64,000 nucleotides of DNA. Origin: Burkholderiales bacterium. GTDB lineage: Bacteria > Pseudomonadota > Gammaproteobacteria > Burkholderiales > Casimicrobiaceae. The stretch covers positions 124,001-188,000 of the forward strand of contig JABTUF010000007.1 in NCBI GenBank assembly GCA_015075645.1. Reading direction: 5' to 3'. Both the position numbers and the translations under genes were made by a program. The notes beneath the pieces were generated by a model. The model searched no databases and was not told where the DNA came from. It worked only from the letters and a program-made list of their open reading frames with translations. This document shows, piece after piece, positions 24,578 through 32,153 of this stretch (positions are counted from its first letter, which is position 1; the number at the start of each line of letters is the position of its first letter).

Positions 24578-25756
24578 TCAGGCGGTGGCGAAGAGGAGCG
24601 ACTCGGCGAAGGTCTCGAGCTGCATCGCCATCTGCTCGAACGACGTCATCTTTTCCTCGAACTCGAGCACGAGGTAGGGCACGCCGACCTGATCGAGGTG
24701 CTTCGACCACGCGACCTGCTCGTCCAGGCCCGGCTCGCAGAACTTGGCTGCGGTGACGATCGCCGCGTCGGCGCGGCTTTGCCGCAGCATCTCCATCAGG
24801 TAGCCTTCCTTGGTCTTGCGTTCGTCGTGCTGGACCGGGCTCGCCGCCGATCGCTCGACGAAGCTCTCGGCGAGCGCGCGCACCGGGTCGCCGGTCTCGG
24901 GGACGTCCGAGGTGATCCAGCGCAGGCCGATGAGCAGGTCGTCGTCGACGACGTAGCAGTTGTCGTCGATCGCCTCGAGCATCTCGAGCGGCGGCTGCTC
25001 GCAGAAGCCCCCGACGAACACGACGCGCGGCTTGTCCTGCGCGGCTCGCTTCCGCGCGCGGATCGCCGGGATCGCGCGCTCGAGCAGCGCGTTGTGCTCC
25101 TCGGCCGGGATGCGGGTGCGCGCGCGGGTCAGGAGGCAGGACTCGGTGCAGGAGAGCTTCCAGGGCTCGTCGCGCCGGATCGCGTAGAGCTCGCGGACGA
25201 GCGAGCGGTTGCGGTTGTAGATCCGCACGCTCTCGCGCAGGCGCTCGTCGTCGGCTTCACGACCGGCCTTCTTCTCGAGCTCGCCGCGCAGCCGCTGGTA
25301 TTCGGCCGCGATGAAGCGCACCACGCCCGGCGTGTTCACGTTCTGCGGCAGGTAGAGGATCTGGGCGAGCTGCTCGGGAAAGTTCCGCGCCCAGATGCCG
25401 CCCAAGTGCTTCGCCGCGTCGCAGATCGGGTGCGTGACGAAGCCCGACAGGCCGCCGAGCGACCCGTTCAGGCCGAGTTCGGTGGTCGACCGGCAGATCG
25501 AGCACACGAACGAGCCCATGTGGGCGTCCGCGTGCTTGAGTTCGAGCTTGTTGCCGCCGCCCAGCACGCCGACCGGCAGCAGGCCCACGCCGTGCGCGAG
25601 TTCCTCGGGGAAGTACACCGGGAAGTGCCCGAGCGTGCCGGTGTAGCCGGTCGGGAGCGAGGCGTCGTCGGGGACGCCCGACTGGCGCAGGTCGTTGCAG
25701 TGCTCGAGGATGTCGTCGAGCCCGGCGTCGTGGAACTTCGGCGATGCGGTGGACAT
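24578..25756 (-). CDS. bzdN: benzoyl-CoA reductase catalytic subunit (BzdN-like)
   Basis: A 392-residue partner of BzdO in the same HGD-D family. Cys-bearing motifs are SFVCSICRST, HPICDAAKHLGG, CTESCLLTRAR and AAKFCEPGLDEQ. Together BzdN and BzdO would dearomatise benzoyl-CoA to the cyclic dienoyl-CoA. Gene order N-O-P-Q matches the Azoarcus bzd operon. No ferredoxin, dienoyl-CoA hydratase or benzoate-CoA ligase gene lies nearby. First gene of the operon, directly behind a palindromic operator and an FNR-type site. Confidence 0.86.
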   Translation of the reverse strand: MSTASPKFHDAGLDDILEHCNDLRQSGVPDDASLPTGYTGTLGHFPVYFPEELAHGVGLLPVGVLGGGNKLELKHADAHMGSFVCSICRSTTELGLNGSLGGLSGFVTHPICDAAKHLGGIWARNFPEQLAQILYLPQNVNTPGVVRFIAAEYQRLRGELEKKAGREADDERLRESVRIYNRNRSLVRELYAIRRDEPWKLSCTESCLLTRARTRIPAEEHNALLERAIPAIRARKRAAQDKPRVVFVGGFCEQPPLEMLEAIDDNCYVVDDDLLIGLRWITSDVPETGDPVRALAESFVERSAASPVQHDERKTKEGYLMEMLRQSRADAAIVTAAKFCEPGLDEQVAWSKHLDQVGVPYLVLEFEEKMTSFEQMAMQLETFAESLLFATA

Positions 25757-25776
25757 GGTCGGCGCCTCCGGAGGCT

Positions 25777-25800
25777 AAATCGGTATTGCGATACCGATTT
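25777..25800. promoter_or_regulatory. perfect 24-bp palindromic operator of the bzd operon
   Basis: AAATCGGTAT (25777-25786) and ATACCGATTT (25791-25800) are perfect 10-bp inverted repeats around TGCG. It lies about 20-44 bp before the bzdN ATG. If the FNR-type site upstream sits at -41.5, transcription would begin near 25796, inside this palindrome, which is the position for a repressor. The motif differs from the TGCA-rich BzdR sites of Azoarcus, so another regulator (TetR, MarR or GntR class) is likely. Confidence 0.8.
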
Positions 25801-25830
25801 GGATCATTCGCCCGGACGCGGGCCGGTTCC

Positions 25831-25844
25831 TTGACCCGGATCAA
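25831..25844. promoter_or_regulatory. FNR/CRP-family binding site, anaerobic activator
   Basis: TTGACCCGGATCAA matches the FNR consensus TTGAT-N4-ATCAA at nine of ten positions. Placed at -41.5 it gives a -10 hexamer AATGAT (minus strand, 25808-25803) and a start near 25796. The Azoarcus bzd promoter is likewise activated by an FNR-family protein (AcpR), so anaerobic induction of bzdNOPQ is a reasonable inference. Confidence 0.75.
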
Positions 25845-25976
25845 AGATACCTTTGCTATCCATCTTTTCGGCCGGGTGCTGCGATGCGGGAGGACGCGCC
25901 GCCGCGCGAGGGGATCCGGCGCCTCGCGCGCCTCCTCCCTCCGGTCCGGCCCGCTCCCCTCGCGTAAGATCGTTCG

Positions 25977-26981
25977 ATGCCCGATGCCGCGCCCGCCCAC
26001 CCCTACGCATCGCTCACGCCCGACCTCGTGCTCGACGCGCTCGACGTCGTCGGCGTGCGCGGCGACGGCCGCCTGATCGCGCTCGGCAGCTACGAGAATC
26101 GCGTCTACCAGGCGATGGTCGACGACGGACCGCCGGTCGTCGCCAAGTTCTACCGCCCGGGGCGCTGGTCCGACGCCCAGATCGGAGAGGAACACGCCTT
26201 CGTCCAGGCGCTCGCCGAGGCGGAAGTGCCCTCGGTGCCGCCGCGCGACATCGATGGCCGCACGCTTCACGTGCATCGGGGCTTTCGGTTCGCGGTCTAC
26301 GACAAGTGCGGCGGGCGGGCGCCCGAACTCGACCGTGACGACGTGCTCGAATGGCTGGGGCGTTTCCTCGGACGCCTGCACGCGGTCGGCGCGGCCGGGG
26401 CATTCACGCACCGTCCCGCGCTCGATTCGGAGTCGTTCGGCGCCGCGCCGCGCCGCTTCCTCCTCGAAGGCGGCTTCGTGCCCGACGACCTGCGCGAGGC
26501 ATGGAGCGCCGCGTCCGCGCTCGCGCTCGATGGGGTCGAGCGCGCGTTCGCGCGCGCCGGCGCGGTACGGACGCTGCGATTGCACGGCGACGTGCACCCG
26601 GGCAACGTGCTGTGGATCGACTCGGGCGCGATGCGCGGCCCCCACTTCGTCGACTTCGACGACGCGCGCTCCGGTCCCGCGGTCCAGGACCTCTGGATGC
26701 TTCTCGCCGGCGACCGCGCCTCGATGGAGCACCAGATGGCGAAGGTGCTGGAGGGCTACGAGCGGTTCCACGCGTTCGACCGCCGCGAACTCCATCTGGT
26801 CGAGGCGCTGCGCACGCTGCGCCTCCTGCACTACTGCGCATGGATCGCGGAGCGCTGGGACGACCCCGCGTTTCCGGCGGCGTTCCCGTGGTTCGGCACC
26901 ACGCGCTACTGGCAGGACCGCATTCTCGAACTGCGCGAGCAGATCGGTGCGATGGACGACCCGCCGCTCGCGGCGCCGTAG
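25977..26981 (+). CDS. srkA: SrkA/YihE-type stress-response kinase
   Basis: A 334-residue cytosolic protein kinase of the aminoglycoside-phosphotransferase-like fold. Motifs in order: GSYENRVYQAMVDDG (nucleotide loop), VVAKFYRPGRW (ATP-binding Lys), LHGDVHPGNVLW (catalytic Asp) and FVDFDDARSGPAVQDLWM (metal-binding DFD). Length and motifs match E. coli SrkA, which counters stress-induced death. Divergent from bzdN with a 220-bp shared upstream region. No operon partner is evident. Confidence 0.9.
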   Translation: MPDAAPAHPYASLTPDLVLDALDVVGVRGDGRLIALGSYENRVYQAMVDDGPPVVAKFYRPGRWSDAQIGEEHAFVQALAEAEVPSVPPRDIDGRTLHVHRGFRFAVYDKCGGRAPELDRDDVLEWLGRFLGRLHAVGAAGAFTHRPALDSESFGAAPRRFLLEGGFVPDDLREAWSAASALALDGVERAFARAGAVRTLRLHGDVHPGNVLWIDSGAMRGPHFVDFDDARSGPAVQDLWMLLAGDRASMEHQMAKVLEGYERFHAFDRRELHLVEALRTLRLLHYCAWIAERWDDPAFPAAFPWFGTTRYWQDRILELREQIGAMDDPPLAAP

Positions 26982-27788
26982 TCCGTCCCGCTTCCCGCGT
27001 CATCCGTCGCGGCTCGCGAGCGCCGCGCGGACCGTGCGGCTGTCGACTCCGTCAGAACGTTGCATCCGCCGCGGCGAACGGACAGCGTCCCACGCGCGCC
27101 CGCCTACCACGGCCGGTGTGAAGTTGCACGAGAAATATTTGCAACAGCGCTGTTCAGTACATCCCATTGTCATGAACTCGCTCGATGGCGACCGGCAGCG
27201 CCACCGCATGAGAATGGATACATGCGCCCTCCAGTCAGAATGAGCGATCCGTGCATCCGCGCGCAGTTCGAAGACCATGCGCACATCGCGGGTGAAGCTG
27301 TCCAACACAAGCGTTGCGACACGCGAATGCACCGACGAGTGGAGGCTGCGCGATCTCGGAATCACGTGCTAACGTCCGCTGCGTTGGCAGGGATGACCGT
27401 CGTCAAATCGGCGGCGCGGAGGCGAATGGAACACGAGCCTCGCGCACGCGGATGCGGTCCGGATGCGGGCGGTTTCGGCTGCAACGGACACGCGACAACA
27501 GGTGACGCTTCGGGCACCGCACCGGAGCGCGAGCTACGGGCCGTGCAAGCGGCCGGTCGACATGTCTTGCCGCCCTGCGGCGCGGAGGCTCGTGTGTCAT
27601 CGCCATCGTCACCCCGATCGCGGGTTCCGCCCGGAACGCGCATTTCCGCAGCCGCAACGGGGCGTGACATCGGCGCGCCCGACGGCCTTCCTCGCCGCAG
27701 GTTTCCACCTGCGTGTTCGGCTTCCCTGATCGTTTCGAAATCGAGCGCCGGCACCTGCGCACGTGTTGCCGTTCTTCCCGGAGTTCCC
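26982..27788. other. 807-bp gap without a convincing gene; upstream region of the repeat protein
   Basis: Frames here are open only because of high GC; none shows a family match or a ribosome site. A locally AT-richer stretch (about 27120-27180) contains GTTGCA (27123-27128) inverted as TGCAAC (27140-27145) and the palindrome CAGCGCTG (27145-27152), a possible regulator site. The rest looks like untranslated leader or decayed sequence. An N-terminal extension of the following protein into this region is unlikely because its signal peptide starts at 27789. Confidence 0.5.
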
Positions 27789-30700
27789 ATGTCCCGATCC
27801 GTCTCGTCCCGCCGTTTCCCCGCATTCGCCGCCGTCGCGCGCGGTATCGCCACAGTCGCATCCGCCGCGATGCTGTTCGCGGCGAGCGCGCCGGCGATGG
27901 CGGATGCCGGCATCGGCGCGCAGGTGAACTTCCAGTCGCCGCTGACGGTGGGACAGACCAACGCCGCCGGCTTCGTCGTGTACACGAATACCTCCGACGT
28001 CGGTCTCACCTTCACGATCGACAAGGACCTGATCCGGCTGATCCCGAGCTGCACCGTCTACGCTGCGCCGTTCTGCACGACCCCCGACCTCGGCGTCTTC
28101 AGCATCGATTCCCCTGCGACCGGCGCCGCGGGCACCGCCTGCGCCGGCGTGTCGTTCACCGTCACGCCGACGGGCGAGGCCGATGGCAGCGTCTGGCTCG
28201 TCCCCCCGGCCGACATCGTGCTGGGCGTCGCGGGATCCGCCACGGCGTCCTGCCGCATCGACTTCACGTTCGACGTGCTCGAGTCGCCGGTCGACGTCAG
28301 CGTTCCCCTGCCCGGCGCCCAGACGCGTCCGGGAACCCGGGTGGACGGTGAAGCGAGCGACGGGTCGATCGGCCAGGGCTTCGGCACCACGATCGTGACG
28401 GTCAATCCGACGACCCCCGGGCTCTCGACCACCGCGTCGCCGACGCTGGCCGCCCCCGGCAACATCTACGACACCGCCACGCTCACCGGTGGCGTCAATC
28501 CGACCGGAACGATCACGTTCAAGCTCTACGGACCGAACGACGCGACCTGCGCGACCGCGATCTCGACGACCCAGGTGACCGTCAACGGCAACGGCGCCTA
28601 CCAGTCGGCCAACTACTTCGCCACGCTCCCCGGCACCTACCGCTGGATCGCGTCCTACAGCGGCGACGCCAACAACGCCGCGGTCTCCGGCGCCTGCAAC
28701 GACTCCGGCGAATCGGTGGTCGTGACCAACGGCAATCCGTCGCTGACCACGATGGCCTCCCCCGCCGTCAAGCTCGGCAATCCGATCCACGACACCGCGA
28801 CGCTCTCGAACGGCGCGAGCCCGACCGGCACGATCACCTTCAACCTCTACGGCCCGAACGACGCGACCTGCGCGAGCACCCCGATCTTCAATTCGGTGGT
28901 GGCCGTCAACGGCAACGGCAACTATCCGTCGGCCAATTTCTCGCCGACAGCACCCGGAACCTACCGCTGGATCGCGACCTACAGCGGCGACGCGAACAAC
29001 AATCCGATCGCGGGCGCGTGCAACGATCCGAACGAGTCGGTCGTCGTGAGCCCCGCAACGCCGAACCTCTCGACGACCGCCTCACCGAGTTCCACGACGA
29101 TCGGCCTGACGGTGACGGACAGCGCGAACCTCACCGGCGGCTACAACCCGACCGGAACGGTCGTGTTCAAGCTCTACGGCCCGGCCACCGGCAATACCTG
29201 CATCGACGCCGGCGCCGGCGCCAACCTCGTGTTCACGTCGAACCCGATCACGGTGAACGGCAACGGCAGCTACGGACCGTCGACGCCCGCGTTCCAGCCC
29301 ACGGCGCCCGGCACCTACCGCTGGATCGCGAGCTACAGCGGCGACGCGAACAACGATGCGAAGTCCGGCGCCTGCGGCGACGCGAACGAGACGGTCATCG
29401 TCAACAAGGCGACGCCGGGACTCTCGACGACGGCTTCGGCAGGCGGTGTGATCGGCGTCTCGGTGACCGACTCGGCGACGCTCACCGGTGGCTACTCGAT
29501 GACCGGCAACCTCGTGTTCCGCCTCTACGGGCCGAGCGCGACCAACGTCTGCAACGCCGGCAACCTCGTCTACACTTCGCCGGCGATCACGGTCAACGGC
29601 CCGGGCAACTATGGTCCGTCGGGCTCGTTCCAGCCGACGGTCGCGGGCACCTATCGCTGGAGGGCCACCTACTCCGGCGATGCGAACAACGCCAGCGTCA
29701 CCGGCGCGTGCGGCGCCGCGAACGAATCGGTGACGATCACCAAGTCGTCGCCGTCGATCGCGACCACGGCGTCGGCCGGCGGCTCGCTGGGCACGCAGGT
29801 CACCGATTCCGCCACGCTGTCCGGCGGTTCGAATCCGACCGGCACGATCACCTTCCGCCTCTACGGCCCGAGCGCAACGCCGGTCTGCACCAACCTCGTG
29901 TTCACGTCGAACGCGATCGCGGTCAACGGCAACGGCAACTACGGGCCGTCGAACGCGTTCACACCGACCGCCGCGGGCAACTACTACTGGATCGCGAGCT
30001 ACTCGGGCGACACCAACAACAACCCGGCCGTGGGCGCCTGCGGCGCCACGGGTGAGACCGTGACGATCGACAAGACGCGGCCGACGATCGCAACCACGGC
30101 GTCGGCCGGCGGCTCGCTGGGCACGCAGGTCACCGACTCCGCCACGCTGTCCGGCGGTTCGAGCCCGACCGGCTCGATCACCTTCCGCCTCTACGGCCCG
30201 AGCGCGACGCCGGTCTGCACCAACCTCGTGTTCACGTCGAACGCGGTCGCGGTCAACGGCAACGGCAACTACGGGCCGTCGAACCCGTACACGCCGACCG
30301 CGCCGGGAAACTACTATTGGATCGCGAGCTACTCGGGCGACGCCAACAACGCCGCAGTCGACGGCACCTGCGGCGCGACCGGCGAGACGGTGACGATCGG
30401 CAAGTCGAACCCGACCATCGCGACGACGGCCTCGGCCGGCGGACCCGTCGGCACGCAAGTCACCGACTCGGCCACGCTGTCCGGCGGTTCGAGCCCGACC
30501 GGATCGATCACCTTCCGCCTCTACGGTCCGAGCGCGACACCGGTGTGCACGACCCTCGTGTTCACGTCGAACGCGATCGCGGTCAACGGCAACGGCAACT
30601 ACGGGCCGTCGAATGCGTACGCGCCGACCGCGCCGGGGAACTACTACTGGATCGCGAGCTACTCGGGCGACGCCAACAACTCCGCGGTCGACGGCACCTG

Positions 30701-31823
30701 CGGCGCGACCGGCGAGACGGTGACCATCAGCAAGGGAGCACCGAAGATCGTCACGTCCGCCACGGCGGGTCCGGTGAAGCTCGGCGCGTCGATCTCCGAC
30801 CAGGCGACGCTGTCCGACGGGGTGAATCCGACCGGGTCGATCACCTTCGTCGCCTACGGGCCGAACGACGCGGCCTGCGCGACGCCGGTGTTCACGTCGA
30901 ACGCCGTCGCGGTCAACGGCAACGGGGTCTACAACTCGGCACCGGCGTTCACGCCGACCGCGGTGGGCACCTACCGCTGGATCGCGAGCTACTCGGGCGA
31001 TGCCAACAACAACGCCGTCGCCGGCGCGTGCAACGATCCGGGCGAGTCCTCGGTCGTTACCCAGGCGACGCCCGCGATCGCGACCACCGCCTCCGCGGGC
31101 GGGACGGTCGGGCCGACGAGCGTCACCGACCAGGCGACGCTCACCGGCGGCACCAACCCGACCGGCTCGATCACCTTCCGGCTCTACGGTCCGGACGATG
31201 CGACCTGCGCCAACTCGCCGGTCTTCACGTCGAGTCCGGTGGCGGTGAACGGCAACGGCATCTACACGTCGCCGTCGTTCACGCCGTCGGCCGCGGGCAC
31301 CTACCGCTGGATCGCGAGCTACAGCGGCGATGACGGCAACGCGGCGGTCGCCGGCACCTGCAACGACCCGGGCGAATCGGTGGTGCTCACGAAGTCGGAC
31401 CTGACGCTCGTGACCATGACGGCGTCGACGGTCCAGCTCGGAACGCCGATCCACGACACCGCGACGCTTGCGGGCGGTGTCAATCCGACGGGCAACTTGA
31501 TGTTCCGGCTCTACGGTCCGAACGACGCGACCTGCTCGAACACGCCGGTCTTCACGTCCGGCAACGTCGCGGTGAACGGCAACGGGTCGTACGCTTCGCC
31601 GTCGTTCACGCCCAACGCGATCGGAACCTACCGCTGGATCGCGAGCTACTCGGGCGACGCCAACAACCCCGCGATCTCGGGCGCGTGCAACGACGCGAAC
31701 GAGTCCGTGGCCGTCATCCCGGTCACGCGGATCCCGACGTTGAGCGAGTGGGGGCTCCTGCTGATGGCGCTGATGCTCGGTTCGATCGCGGTTGCGACGC
31801 TGCGCCGGCGCCCGGGCCGCTGA
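27789..31823 (+). CDS. secreted repeat protein with IPTL-CTERM sorting signal
   Basis: A 1344-residue exported protein. An N-terminal signal (about residues 1-38, ending APAMA-DAG) is followed by a beta-rich domain (about 40-205) and ten Ig-like repeats of about 108-118 residues. Each repeat carries PTGxxxFxLYGP near its start and GTYRWIASYSGDANN near its end, plus one conserved Cys pair. The C-terminus is IPTLSEWGLLLMALMLGS followed by a basic tail, the IPTL-CTERM signal recognised by an exosortase-type system. Likely anchored at or released from the outer envelope as a filamentous adhesin or matrix protein. The exosortase is not in this window. Terminator directly downstream. Confidence 0.88.
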   Translation: MSRSVSSRRFPAFAAVARGIATVASAAMLFAASAPAMADAGIGAQVNFQSPLTVGQTNAAGFVVYTNTSDVGLTFTIDKDLIRLIPSCTVYAAPFCTTPDLGVFSIDSPATGAAGTACAGVSFTVTPTGEADGSVWLVPPADIVLGVAGSATASCRIDFTFDVLESPVDVSVPLPGAQTRPGTRVDGEASDGSIGQGFGTTIVTVNPTTPGLSTTASPTLAAPGNIYDTATLTGGVNPTGTITFKLYGPNDATCATAISTTQVTVNGNGAYQSANYFATLPGTYRWIASYSGDANNAAVSGACNDSGESVVVTNGNPSLTTMASPAVKLGNPIHDTATLSNGASPTGTITFNLYGPNDATCASTPIFNSVVAVNGNGNYPSANFSPTAPGTYRWIATYSGDANNNPIAGACNDPNESVVVSPATPNLSTTASPSSTTIGLTVTDSANLTGGYNPTGTVVFKLYGPATGNTCIDAGAGANLVFTSNPITVNGNGSYGPSTPAFQPTAPGTYRWIASYSGDANNDAKSGACGDANETVIVNKATPGLSTTASAGGVIGVSVTDSATLTGGYSMTGNLVFRLYGPSATNVCNAGNLVYTSPAITVNGPGNYGPSGSFQPTVAGTYRWRATYSGDANNASVTGACGAANESVTITKSSPSIATTASAGGSLGTQVTDSATLSGGSNPTGTITFRLYGPSATPVCTNLVFTSNAIAVNGNGNYGPSNAFTPTAAGNYYWIASYSGDTNNNPAVGACGATGETVTIDKTRPTIATTASAGGSLGTQVTDSATLSGGSSPTGSITFRLYGPSATPVCTNLVFTSNAVAVNGNGNYGPSNPYTPTAPGNYYWIASYSGDANNAAVDGTCGATGETVTIGKSNPTIATTASAGGPVGTQVTDSATLSGGSSPTGSITFRLYGPSATPVCTTLVFTSNAIAVNGNGNYGPSNAYAPTAPGNYYWIASYSGDANNSAVDGTCGATGETVTISKGAPKIVTSATAGPVKLGASISDQATLSDGVNPTGSITFVAYGPNDAACATPVFTSNAVAVNGNGVYNSAPAFTPTAVGTYRWIASYSGDANNNAVAGACNDPGESSVVTQATPAIATTASAGGTVGPTSVTDQATLTGGTNPTGSITFRLYGPDDATCANSPVFTSSPVAVNGNGIYTSPSFTPSAAGTYRWIASYSGDDGNAAVAGTCNDPGESVVLTKSDLTLVTMTASTVQLGTPIHDTATLAGGVNPTGNLMFRLYGPNDATCSNTPVFTSGNVAVNGNGSYASPSFTPNAIGTYRWIASYSGDANNPAISGACNDANESVAVIPVTRIPTLSEWGLLLMALMLGSIAVATLRRRPGR
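28403..31720 (+). repeat. ten in-frame Ig-like repeats, about 330 bp each
   Basis: Ten tandem units within the IPTL-CTERM gene. Units 5-7 (about 29750-30735) are nearly identical in protein sequence and very close in DNA, with stretches such as GGCTCGCTGGGCACGCAGGT repeated, implying recent duplication or gene conversion. Outer units are more divergent. The unit count can be expected to vary between strains. Confidence 0.88.
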
Positions 31824-31845
31824 CGGAGGCAAGGGGGAGAAGGAC

Positions 31846-31880
31846 GCCGGGCGGGTGTTTCCGCCCGGCGCTTTTCTTTT
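31846..31880 (+). terminator. rho-independent terminator
   Basis: GCCGGGCGG (31846-31854) pairs perfectly with CCGCCCGGC (31861-31869) around GTGTTT, followed by GCTTTTCTTTT. It lies 23 bp after the stop of the IPTL-CTERM gene. Confidence 0.92.
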
Positions 31881-31896
31881 CAGCGGCGACGACTGC

Positions 31897-32109
31897 GTCG
31901 GGCTGAAGCCCGACCCACGGGAGAGTTTGTGGGTCGGCCTTCAGGCCGATATCGCGTTCCACCGCGGTAGGTCGGCCTTCAGGCCAACGCAAGGCCCCGA
32001 GAATCGGCACGGATCCCGTCGGGCTGAAGCCCGACCCACGGGAGAGTTTGTGGGTCGGCCTTCAGGCCGACATCGCGTTCCACCGCGGTAGGTCGGCCTT
32101 CAGGCCGAC
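31897..32109. repeat. 121-bp duplicated block of REP-like hairpins
   Basis: Two nearly identical direct copies spaced by exactly 121 bp (31897 and 32018). Each contains three hairpins: GTCGGGCTGAAGCCCGAC (31897, 32018), GTCGGCCTTCAGGCCGAT or -GAC (31933, 32054) and a third at 31971 and 32092. The block fills the convergent gap between the IPTL-CTERM gene and the M14 peptidase gene. Similar GTCGGGCTTCAGCCCGAC-type elements are widespread extragenic repeats in proteobacteria. Confidence 0.88.
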
Positions 32110-32153
32110 ACCTCGCGTTCGAAACGACGCGACCGATCGCCCTGCGTCGTGGG

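Noticed and set aside
27060..27788. A long open frame extending the IPTL-CTERM protein about 240 residues upstream
   Set aside because: The frame is open because of base composition; a clean signal peptide starts at 27789 and the upstream sequence has no domain, no ribosome site and a low-complexity residue mix.
28403..31720. Possible CRISPR array or satellite DNA
   Set aside because: The period is about 330 bp, units are protein-coding and in frame throughout, and there are no short constant repeats with unique spacers.
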